Assembly: GCA_963210315.1 (NCBI GenBank)
Contig: OY723256.1
Span: 1,302,001-1,366,000, forward strand
DNA from: Rhynchopus euleeides
Lineage: Eukaryota; Euglenozoa; Diplonemea; Diplonemida; Diplonemidae
Length of the DNA stretch: 64,000 nt
Reading direction: 5' to 3'
The position numbers and the translations under genes were made by a program. The notes beneath the pieces are model-generated. The model did not search any database. It was not told where the DNA came from and saw only the letters and a program-made list of their open reading frames with translations. Position 1 is the first letter of the stretch. Each line of letters begins with the position of its first letter. This document shows, piece after piece, positions 39,964 to 50,542 of the stretch.

Positions 39964-42900
39964 ATGATGCATCGGGTGTCCGCTCTTGCGCTGCTGCTGT
40001 CAGCTGGGGCGATGGCAGCGTCGCCAATTGCATGCAAGACGGTGGCGTCCTTCGAGGTGTGCCTCGCGGCTGATGCGGCGGTGGCAGGCATGGTCGACAC
40101 ATGCGCATCAGGTTCGACAGGCACAGCTACCGGACAGCTGTCGCTGACGGCGGGGCTGCGCGGTCTGCAGTTCCTGGACCTGGACGCGGTGGATGGTACG
40201 GTGGCTTGCAAGGATGGGGCGGCGCATGTGACTGTGCTTTCCGGTGGGCTGAAGGCAAACGTGTCTGATGTCCTGCCTCTGTCCGTGACGGTGGTGGACG
40301 TGGCGTTGACGGTGACGCAGGCGCCGGCGGGGCCTGTGCTGGACTGGACGGGGACTCTCATGGAGGGGGAAGTGACGCTGGAGCAGGTGTCGCAGTTCAG
40401 CTTGGGCTTCCAGGTGTCGCGTGACAGCGCCAGCGCCGGGGTGGCGACAGACGTCTTCCTCGACATCGACGACCTTGTGGGGGCGGATCTGGACCTGCCG
40501 TCACGTGTGTCCTTCAAGGAGCACGGGCTGGACTTCTTCTACCAGGCAATGCGCGACGCTGTGTCGTGCCCGTCGCTGGTCGGGGCGGACCAGCACCTGC
40601 TGGCAGTGCCCGGGGTGGCCGCAGCACTCGACGTGAAGGAGGCGATGTTCGACGTGTGCATGTACCTGTCGGAGAATGTGACGGTGGGCCAGGCATTCCT
40701 GCGCGTGGTGGCGGACACGAAGGAGCCTGTGACGGTGCAGGGGGTGTCTGTGTCGACGGCGTCGGCATCCGTGAGTGCGTCGTTCAGCGCTACGAAGACG
40801 ATCATGTGGAGCGGGCACGTGTCCGGGACGGCAGAGCTGTTCGGGGCCTCCGCTTCTGCCTCCGCCGCATTCACAGAGTCGAAGCTGGGCGCACTGGAGG
40901 TGGACGTGACAGTGTCGACGCCGGCGGTCAACATCACTGGGTCGGTGGCCTACGTGGCAGACGGGTGCACACCAGAGAACCACGGGGACGTGCGTGTGTC
41001 CGTGGCAGAGGCGGGCGGTTTGCAGGCAGAGGGGACGCTTGCCCAGAAGGACGGCTGTACGGCAGAGGGCCGCCCCCTGTGGGTGGTGACGGTGCCTTCG
41101 GCCCAGGCACTGGATGTGCAGGGCGTGTCACTGACGAACGTGTCGGCGCGCGTGGAGTCCACCGAGGTGGCGGGGAAGGCCCACTGGGAAGGCGAAGTGA
41201 GCGGGACGGTGCTTCTCGGTACAGCAATGAACGCGGCGGGGACTGTGTCCTTCACGCAGGAAGCAGTGACCGGGTTCAAGGTGGCAGGTGCGCTGCAGGC
41301 GGGGCTGCTGTCGGGCGACGTGGATCTGTCGGTGCTTGACGGGGTGATGCACGGGGCTGGGACAGTCAAGTTTGAGGACGCGACCGGGGCAGTGAAGCTG
41401 CCGGAGCTGACGGCGAACGTGACACACGTGAGCACCTACGACGCCAACAACGCACACCTGCCTGTGTGGGAGGTGCAGGCAGCGCTGCCGGCGCTTGAGA
41501 TTCACGGCTTCGCGATGTCGAATGTGTTGGTGGAGCTGCGGGCAACCTTTGGGGCGCCAAACAAGGCAGGCGACAAGCCCGTCCTCGAGTGGGGCGGCGT
41601 GGTGCGCGGCGTGGGGGCACTCGACGGCGTGGAGTTGGAGATGGAGGCGGTGATCGAGAAGAACGAGCTGGAGTCGCTGGAAGGAAAGCTTGTCGTGGAG
41701 ACGGACGGTGTCAGCTTCAACGGTGTGGTGAGTGTGACACCCGGAGCAGCGGCGGGCGGGTGCGCGACGATTGTGGGTGACGGGCAGGTGGAACTGCTGA
41801 AGACGAAGCACTCTTTCGTCGCATCGGTGCAGTACAACGGCTGCGCGCAGGTCGGGCAGGAGCGGTACCGTGTCGTTGGGACGGCGCCATCCTTTGGCTA
41901 CCAGGGCCTGGTGATGTCGTCTGCGCGCCTCCATCTGCAGGGGCTTGTCGGCGGTTCCGCTAAGGCATTGGAGTGGTCCGGGTCTGTGGCAGCGACGGCG
42001 AACCTATTCGGTGGGTCTTCGAAGGCAGAGATTGCCTTTGCGGATGGGTCGCTGCAGACGGTGGATGTGCACACCATGTTCATGACGAGCAACGGGATCC
42101 TCTCGTCGACGCTGGGGTTCGCATACGTGGACAGCTGCACGGTGCCAGCACACGGTTCGGCAAGTGTGACGCTGCGCCTGTCGGGGGCAGACGAGTTGAC
42201 ATTCGATGCGGAGTTGTCGTACCACAAGTGCACTGGGGCGATGTCGATGGACGCGTCTGTGGCAGTGGACTGGCAGGGGCCTGGTGGCCGCTTCGACGAG
42301 GTGACGGTGGCACTTCGGCTGGCGGGCACGGAGGCACGGCAATGCTCAGCACGCGGACGTGGGTGGGGACCGTGACGGCACGTGGTGGCGGGCTCTCTGT
42401 GGATATCGCATTCAACAGCAGCGTCAACACCTCGTCGGTGGATGCCGCTGTGACATACGAGGACAGCAACGTGCGCCTCACCGCCACAGTGGGGAAGGAC
42501 TGCAAGGGGTCGGGGCTGCTGATCCTGAAGGACCTCCCGCACCAGGTTCCTGCCATGGAGCTGGGTGTGGCGTACGCAGCACCCTGCGGGCAGGCTAAGG
42601 AGTGGGAGGTGAAGGGCTCGCTCACCGACCTTGAGATCCCATTCCTGGGCAAGACGCTCCTGCTGGACGAGGTGTTGGTGCGTGTCGCGTCAGACGCAGC
42701 GGGGCAGAAGGCGGTTGAGGTGGAGGGTGTGTTCATGAAGGACTTCGACATGACCCTGTCCCTCCCGCTCCCTCTGCGTGCCGAGAACGTGTCGCTGCGT
42801 GGGCGTGTGCGTCAGGGCCGTAGCCTCAGTATGGACCGCTTCGCCTCGACGTGGCAGGGCTCGGGGTCGCCGTTCTCAGCATCGATGGCGGTGGCAGCAC

Positions 42901-45095
42901 CGACGATGGTGCAGAGCATGAAGGACACAGTGCTGGGCAGCGCGATGCTGGAGGTGAACTTCGGGCGCGGCGTGACGCTTGCGGCGGAGGGGCTGCTGTT
43001 CGGCCTGCAGTTCGATGCCGTGGTGGCGGTGCAGAAGCGGTCGGGCGACGCCAGCGCACCGTGGCAGTACGGGGCGGCCTTCACCGCGGCTGGTGGGTCC
43101 ACGCCGACAGGCCTCCCGCAGGTGCTGACGAACACCCTGAACACGCTGCAGCCGTCGTGGACGCACTTCTCGCTGGCTCGCTCGTCCATGACCCTCGGGG
43201 GCGGGATGATGCTGCGTCGCGGGCTGTCGCTGGCTGCCTTCATGGGTGTGGACAGCACGATGGTGCAGAAGGTCCTGACGTCGTCGCCCCCCGCACTGCA
43301 GGAGCGCATGGAGGAGTACATCGTGGACGACGGGCTGGTCGTGGTGGCGGACGTGGTGTCCCTCTCCCAGATCACGGTGTTCGCGTCGCTGCGTGGGGAC
43401 CTTCAGCTGGGCGACAGAATGGCGCTCCGTGAGATCGCGCTTGCCTTCATCATCGAGACCGCGGTGCCGCAGCTTGGGTTCATGGTGACGCTTGACGTCA
43501 CGGTGGGCGGTTCCCAGGGGCAGGCGAAGTCGCTGATCGCCAAGGGCTTCATGAGCCTGTCTGTGACGGGGGGGCTGTCTCTTGCGGCCTCCGTGGATTC
43601 GGACGAGCCGTGGGTTAACCCGTTCGGGGTGCGCGGTGTGGGTGTCCTGTTCCCCCTGGGCGTGAAGCTGACGCTGTCTGCGCCTCAGATGCTGCCGTCC
43701 TCCTTTGCGCTTATCGGGGCGACACAGATCGGCGGGGCGTCCGGGTCTGTGGCTATCGGGGCAGATGTGATGGATTTCAGCAACACGGCAGTGATGACAA
43801 AGGTGGCGGACTCCAACTTCCACACCATGCTGCGCGAACTGGCCCAGTGCGACCAGTGCCTCTCTACGATGGGCAGCGTGCTGACAGGCATGTCTGTGGC
43901 AGAGTTTTCTGGGTATTTCAACCCCGACCCTTTCAACGCAGTGGCGGTGCGCATGTCGGACACGGTGCGCACGGTGCCTGCGGGCGTCACGCTGGAGGTG
44001 CGCAACATGAGCCTCTGGAATGTGATCCAGGTGGACGAGGCACGGTTCCGCCTGGTCGACGGCGAGATCGAGACAGTGATGCGCCCGGGCCCCATCGACC
44101 TCGGGCCTGTGCACATCACGGGTGCTGACGGCACCGCAGGGCCCGTGCTCGCTCTGACGCTGCGCCGCGACAGGCAGGATCTGCAGCTGCACGGGCGTGC
44201 GGTGATGTTCGGCCAGTCGGCGACGGTGGAGCTGGAGGTGACGAACAAGGGCCTGTCAGGCCACTGCGCCCTGTCGATGGGCAGCACGTTGGAGGCGGAG
44301 GCATCTGTGGCCGTGGTGGGCAAGCTGGGGTCGCCAGACTCGCGCATGACGGTGAGCGGGTTCATGAAGAGCGACGTGATTGCGGTGGTGGTGAAGACAT
44401 CTACGGCCTTCCTCGACGATCTGAGCAAGTCCGCCAGCGCAGCAGTGAACCGCGCAGCGTCTGCGCTGGATGCTGTGCAGCAGAAGCTGGCGGATGCGAA
44501 CACAAAGCTGAACTCGGCTTTCAAGATGGCGGAGACGAAGCTCGAGACTGCGCAGGCCTCTGTCGGTGGGCTGCAGAGAAAGATGAACAACAAGTGGACC
44601 ACCTGCCAGTCCAAGGAGACACGTTGCGACCAGAAGTGGTGGACATGCGGGGCTGTGCCTATCTGCTGGGTGGAGTACGGCGCCATCAAGGTCGCATACA
44701 AGTCTGCTTACGCGGTGCTGGAGGCCACAAGGAAGGTCGCAGACACGGTCATCAGTGCGGCGAAGACAGCCATGAAATCGGCGAAGGCGCTTGTTGCAAG
44801 TGCACAGCGCATCGTTGATACGGCACGCCGCGTGGTTGTTGCGTTTGACGACATCGCCGCGCGCGCTGAAGGGATGCTGCGCAACGCGCTCCGCCTGCAC
44901 TCCATCTCTTTCGAGGGCGAGGTGAGCAGCACAACGAAGCAGCTGTTCATGGATGTGGACATGACGGTGCTGGGTCACCGCATGCAGATTGAGTTCGACA
45001 GCGCGCTGGGTGTGAAGGAGATGGCGGCACAGGTGTACACGGAGTTCCGTGCGGAGATGAAGAAGCAGTGGGGCCACGTGATCCGCAACATCTAG
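39964..45095 (+). CDS. Large secreted repeat protein, interrupted by one frameshift
   Basis: ATG 39964 (a second ATG follows at once) begins a signal peptide (M-M-H-R-V-S-A-L-A-L-L-L-S-A-G-A-M-A-A). The first frame ends at TGA 42373-42375; the second carries on from about 42345 to TAG 45093-45095, about 1710 residues in all. The N-terminal half has about six strand-rich repeats of 125-150 residues, each with a W-x-G-x-[VL] mark (codons near 40342, 40807, 41183, 41592, 41974, 42360). The fifth interval is split between frames, which shows one gene was intended. The C-terminal half has strand-rich segments, a coiled coil (about 44430-44580) and a Cys-rich patch (C-Q-S-K-E-T-R-C...C). Rich in Val/Ala/Gly/Thr, with N-glycosylation sites and no membrane anchor. 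I recognise no family; a secreted or lumenal structural or lipid-binding protein is a guess. Confidence 0.7.
42330..42360 (+). other. Frameshift point in the repeat protein
   Basis: Upstream frame reads ...V-A-L-R-L-A-G-T, downstream frame ...T-W-V-G-T-V-T-A. The shift equals loss of one base (or gain of two). No slippery heptamer or GT-AG mini-intron is evident, so a mutation or an assembly error is most likely. Confidence 0.7.
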
Positions 45096-47057
45096 GCTGC
45101 CATCCCTGCACGACCGTACCTCGGCTGCGCCGCAGCCACGCTGACAACTTCTCACGCTTCAACCCTGCCCGCTGCAGCGACAGGAGACCCCCGCGTTGCG
45201 CACAACGCTACTTTGGACGAAACCAAGCTTTCGGCCCATTTGTTTTCAATTTTTGTGCCTCTTTTCTTTCCCCCCCTCACACTGTCCAATTGCATCCCTT
45301 CAAGCCCCGACCTGACCCGGCTCGACTGCGGTCAGGTCTTCTTACGCACACGAGACTCGCGGAATGTGCCACCGTTCAGTTCTGTAACCGTGCTCGATAC
45401 ACCACCCCCTTCGTCAGGAGGGGTTGTACGTCTATGCAGAAGCATCAAATCATACGAAGTACAAGGATCAGATGAGATACGCAAAACTGAAGTGACACAT
45501 CTGTTAACCCCCGTGATCGATAACCACCTTATGGCATTGTCTTGCGCTTCTCCGTTGAATCGTATGAGCGCAGATCATACATGGCTTGACACACCTGACC
45601 CTCGATCCGTCCTCTGGTGTCTTGAGCCATCTGCTTGTCTGATATTCCCTCAACAACCCAACACAAGAGCCTCTTGCTCGCAGAGGCGGGGTGGCAATGG
45701 GACGAGACCAACCACTGGCTGTCGCATGCCATGATCCAAGGCTTGTCAACGTAAATGGCCGAATGTCGAATTCGCGAATTCGCTCCCAGCAAGCTCGCCG
45801 TTGCGGGAAGCAAAACCGGCATCGGGAGGGCCCCGACCCCCGCTCCTTTCAGCAGAGGGCTGTGCCTATTGCCCCACCCCCGGTGCAGTTCGTGTTTTTC
45901 GCTGAAGGGGGTTGGGGGCCCCACCGTGAAGAAGGAGCTTGCCTGTTGAAACAGGAATAGCAATGGCGAGACGGCCAGATGGGAACGTGTTGGTCATCTC
46001 GTCACGACACAATTCGGCCTGGAATCCCAAAACCGTGGTAAAAAACGATGCAGTACTCGCCCCCCCTCCTCAATGATTCTCAACACCAGGTGCTCGAGAA
46101 CTAGCAGCTATCCCCATCGCCTTCAAACGCATTACCCATTCTCTGTTATCCCTTTCCTCCATTTATTGACATGGCCCAGTCCATTTTTGTTTACCATATT
46201 TTTTTTTGCACTGGCGAGTTCTTGTCAAAGTACAAACTGCGAGGCTCGGGGGAGGTGGCAGCGCGTGAGTTTCCACGCCACACCACACACACACACACAC
46301 CCCCCGACTTTTGCACACAACACCAATCAACGCGCCCGATATTTTCTTTTCTGACGGCATTTTCTCGGAAAGGGGGGCAACATCGCATGACTTATTGCCC
46401 CCCCCTGAAAACTATGTGCCCGTGAGGGGGACCGGACCGGGGGCGTACGGGGTGCGGGTGGGAGGACAAAGGCACTTTCGCCATCTCAACGAGGTGGGCT
46501 ACCCGCATGTGCTGTTCTGCGGGTTGTGTATGGTGTTCAGCCTTTACCCCCTCCCTCACCCCCGCCTGCTCTCTTCTCCCTTCCTCACCCTTCACCACCC
46601 CACACCCCCCCCTCCCCTATCTGTATCTCGCTATCGTAGTGTACCATTGTTACCCCCCTCCCCTCCCAGACCCAAGGCGAAGCAATTTGAGTGATTCAAT
46701 TTCACCTGTGGGTGGGTGGGTGGGTCTTCGCCCTCTTCATCCCCCCCCCCCAAAGAGTTACCGCTGTTTCGGTGTTGTGTCGCCTACTTTTGAGAGGCTA
46801 TTAAGAGGGGCGGGGGGTGGGGGCGTAACAGCTGTTCTGCACTTTGCGAGTGGAGACTCACGTCCTCCCCCCCCCCCTCTCCCCCAGGGTTTTCAGGTGT
46901 GGTGTTGCTGGGATGCGTGCTTCCTGCTCAGAGGCGGGTCTTTTGCAGCAAACACCAGTGCAGTTGGCAGCTCTTTATGATTATTGGGCTGTGGCTACAC
47001 TACCCCAAACAATTATTTCAGCAAAACCAAAATGTGTTGCATTTAAGGGTCTTCGCT

Positions 47058-47764
47058 ACCAGGGGTGCCGGCAGTGCTCTCGCTGGTCGCCACGATCTGA
47101 CAAACGGCATGGCGAATTTTGAGGTCGAAAAAAAGAGGGGGGAAAAATTTTCCGCAGGCGCTTCGCGCCTGCGGCGTCGATCACGTCGACACGTGACACA
47201 CTGAGTGGACAGCGCATAACCTGCCCCACACTGATGTGGGCTTCATCGTCCGGCATCGTGTGCATCGCCGCAGCCATGCAGTGCATGGACGGTGGTGAGA
47301 GACTCACCTGGCAGGCAGTTCCTTAGCCTCCTTGAGGAACTTCTGGCGGTTCAAACAGGGGGGTCTGGGGGGCGGAGCCCCCCGGCCGCCGGAGGCCACG
47401 GTAGTGAGCATCTGTTCATTGTGGGCCCACAGTTTCTATATTGTATCCGTAGTCGTAGGGCTGAACGCACGTTCAGCCACCGAGGGCTCAGGGAGTACGC
47501 GATGTGTTGCACCGACTACACAGCACTGGGTATTGCACCCATCTCCCGAGGAGAAATATGGGAGACCGTCCTTTTCCGGGCACCACCAGCAATTTTGGCC
47601 CCTGTGAGGACAATACACTCCTTCAAGTGCGGAGAAATCCGCCATGTGAAAAAAAACCCGGGGGAAAAAAGGCGAAATTCGCCACGCAAAAAAGTGCCGT
47701 GAAAAAAAAAAGGCGAAAAATTCCACTTTTTCGCCACCGCGAGAGCACTGGGTGCCGGCGAGGG
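47058..47764. mobile_element. Possible inverted-repeat element (E5), about 0.7 kb
   Basis: CAGTGCTCTCGC at 47072-47083 is repeated inverted at 47738-47749, with nearby GGTGCCGG and TGGCGA/TCGCC similarity on both sides. The interior has a hairpin, poly-A/G runs and no coding capacity. The outer ends and target duplication could not be fixed. Confidence 0.4.
47152..47174. repeat. GC-rich hairpin
   Basis: CCGCAGGCG-CTTCG-CGCCTGCGG: nine-base perfect stem with a five-base loop. Confidence 0.6.
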
Positions 47765-48894
47765 CTTTGTTTTTTTTTTGCGATGCATTTTCCTCTTAGA
47801 TAAGGTGACCACCATCGAACTTTGTTGGAAACTGTCGAGTCGCGAAGACTCTCCCTTCTCTCTATTTTGCAGCGGGTTTGCGGAAGATGGCGTCCCCTCG
47901 GGATTTCGCGATTTCTTATTCCCGCATTTGTTTACATAGTATTGCTTTCACCTTCCCCCCACCCCTACTTGTTCTTCTCTTAGTACCTACCAAACCTCTC
48001 GAAACCATCCATCTTCATTGAATTTTGAAATCTAGTTACGCGCGACGGAAGGTGAGGGGTTGAAGGTCGCGGTGTAACGAAGGGATATCGCACGACTGGA
48101 GCGTTGGGATGTAACACCTTCATGCCACTTTATAGCAGGGCCTCAGCAACAGGGCCTTGGGACACAACGAAAAGTGCGCGCTCGGCGAAAGGTTTTTTTT
48201 TGGGGGGCTGTTTTCTTCTTTTTCAAACAGTTCCGCTGGACACACGGGGAAGGTGTTCCTCCCATGCCGCGAAAGGAGTACGATTTTTTTTTCAATTTGA
48301 TTTTTCCTCTTGAACCATCCCCTCCCCTCCCCTCTCCTCCCCTTCCCCAGAGCAGGGCACACAGAGCAGTCGAACATTGTATCCCGCTATGATCTTGCGT
48401 CATCCTTCGGTACACTGTTTTGACGAGCGACACACACGCTGCTTTGGCCTGAATTTGTTGGGGGTGTGGACCGGAGCGAGGGGGAAGTGGAGGGAGTTTA
48501 GTGCGGGCCTCCCCCAACACCCTAATCCCACATTGGCTTCCCCCGCCCTCCCGCGGGGAGTCTCTGTGGGGACAGCAGCTGGGTGGCCCAAAAACCCCTC
48601 CCCACCCCTCCCTCTTCCCCGCCCCCTTCTTCCACCACCACCACCACACCCCCTCCCTCCCCCCCTCCCATCGCTGCACTGAACGCAATGTTCGGTGTGT
48701 TGTTCCTTAGGATTCGCGCAGGCTGACCGTCACGACCCGGCTTTCGCCACACCTCCTCACATAGCATTCCCTCCCTGGCAACGGGGTGGGAATGGTTGTG
48801 GCAGGCGTGGGCTCGCAGTCCGCATGGCGTGCGTTTGACAAGGGGCGGTTGTTGTTGTTGTTGTTACTTTTTTTTGTATTTTTTTCCTGCAAAT

Positions 48895-49003
48895 GGGGGC
48901 CTTCGCTACCAAGTGTGACTGAGTGAGAAAAAGTGAGCCACAGCCCACTTCCCCTCACTGACTGACGAGCTGTGACGAGCAGTGACTGGTAGCGAAGGCC
49001 CCC
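48895..49003. mobile_element. 109-bp MITE (E4), copy 2
   Basis: GGGGGCCTTCGCTACCA...TGGTAGCGAAGGCCCCC with a 3-bp AAT duplication (48892-48894 and 49004-49006). It shares CTACCAAGTGTGACTGAGTG and the following GAAAAAGTGAG with copy 1 at the left end. The middle differs. Confidence 0.85.
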
Positions 49004-49122
49004 AATGGTTTATTTTTTTTTGCCAATCGCATCGGGGGGGAGAGGAAGAAAGAAAAGGAAGGGGGGGTGGCTTTGATTTCACCCTCACCAATCAAACACC
49101 CACCCCCCTACCAACCACACGA

Positions 49123-49177
49123 CGCAGTGGTCGGCAACCGGCATGCCTTACAACTAGTCAGGACGCCGACCACTGCG
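49123..49177. repeat. 13-bp inverted repeat
   Basis: CGCAGTGGTCGGC (49123-49135) and GCCGACCACTGCG (49165-49177), separated by 29 bases. Confidence 0.6.
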
Positions 49178-50511
49178 CCGTGCAGTGTATGTTACTGCAG
49201 GTATAGCGGACGCGAGGGGGAGGGGTGGCAGATGTGGGCAGGAAGGTCGTCAATACTGGATAAATCCACCTAAATTTTTGGTACTTTTTCCTCGCCTCGT
49301 GTGTTCTGTGCATTTTTTTTGGCAAAATGCTATGGAGGGGGCAGATCGGCATCAAAACAACACGAGAACTCTTCGAGACACGCTGTTTCCGCATTTATTT
49401 CTGAGCGGCAGTTTCCGCCGCCCACACAGGACAACGCCTCCACCTTCCCCCCCCTTCGCGATTTGCTGTGGTGGGATGTGGATCGATGTCCTGCCGGGCA
49501 GTGAGTTGTGTGGGGGCCTCACCCGTTCTGAGGGCTTCAGCTTTCGCCCTTCAGTGTACGGGTGGGTGGGTGGGTGGGTGGGTGTGGAGAGTGGGGGTGT
49601 GCCTTCGCCTAGGCAAGCCACCCCCTACCCCTCATCCCCTCGCCCCCCCACCCCCGGTCTTATTCTTCGAAAATGCGCCAAAACTGTGCCTTTCTGCGCC
49701 GCTTATCGAAGGCCCACAGGGCAGGGGAATACGATACTGCCAAACCTATCCCATCCATGTTTGCTTCAATCACACATTCCTCCCCCCGTTCGCAGGGACA
49801 GGGGGGCTCGTTGTGTAACATTGAGGTGGGCAGCATATCTCAATGGGGTGCACTGGCAGGTGCCCCGCTCTTTGGAACGATCCAAGCCCTTTGGCACAAA
49901 AAGAAGCCAGGGCAAAGAAGGTAGAACGAAGTCGCCGTTTTGAATACCCCTTTTAGGCTCTTGATTGAAGCTTCAAGAGAGCAGCGCGAACTATTAAAAA
50001 AAGCTCGTGGCAGGCATTCGGTGACATCACAAGAGTCACTGTTTGCAAAATGAAAGAATTTTCAAAGAAATGTCCCGTGTCTGGTCGTCCTCGTACACCA
50101 GTGCATTTTGGGTTTTTTTTGCCACAACTCCCGATGGATCCCAGCGCACGCAAGATGTTTTTGGTTGCCGAGAGAGAACGAACCAGCGGGTGACAAAAAA
50201 AATGCCCGAGCGGCACAAAATGAAAGCGAGTCGCCCGCTCTTCACAGTTCTTGGTAAAAAAATAACGACCCGCATCGAGCGCTGCTACAGGAGACAACAC
50301 GATTGGCAGAACAGACCCGATGAACCACCCCTCCCTCCCCCACTCCCACTTCCCCTCCATTGCCCGCAACCCCGCGTGAATCCCTGGTGCCTTCAGCTCG
50401 GGAGCTGCACAGGGCAGAAAGCACGCCATGCCCCCTCTAGCCAACCGTGCATGTCTGCACCTTCCTTTTCACCCCTCACACAGGAGACACGGGAGTCGGG
50501 AATGTGTACCC

Positions 50512-50530
50512 CACGTTCTCCCCCACACAG
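50512..50530 (+). promoter_or_regulatory. Candidate trans-splice acceptor
   Basis: CACGTTCTCCCCCACACAG ends 12 bases before the ATG at 50543. A second CACACAG at about 50477-50483 is an alternative. Confidence 0.45.
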
Positions 50531-50542
50531 CCGGCAGCTGCG

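Larger units (their letters stand above)
45096..50511. other. Long gene-less stretch
   Basis: About 5.4 kb with simple repeats (AC near 46281-46300, GGGT near 46711-46725 and 49561-49583), an inverted-repeat element (about 47058-47764), MITE E4 copy 2 (48895-49003) and hairpins. A minus-strand open frame at 45529-45963 could be a decayed gene, but nothing supports it. Poly-C/T tracts are frequent. Confidence 0.5.

Noticed and set aside
41973..42345. First 120 codons of the second frame of the repeat protein as an independent gene start
   Set aside because: This part overlaps well-conserved repeats in the other frame and has no repeat signature of its own; only the sequence after about 42345 is real.
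45529..45963. Minus-strand frame possibly from a decayed gene
   Set aside because: A few stretches look protein-like, but there is no family match, no neighbours and no start context.
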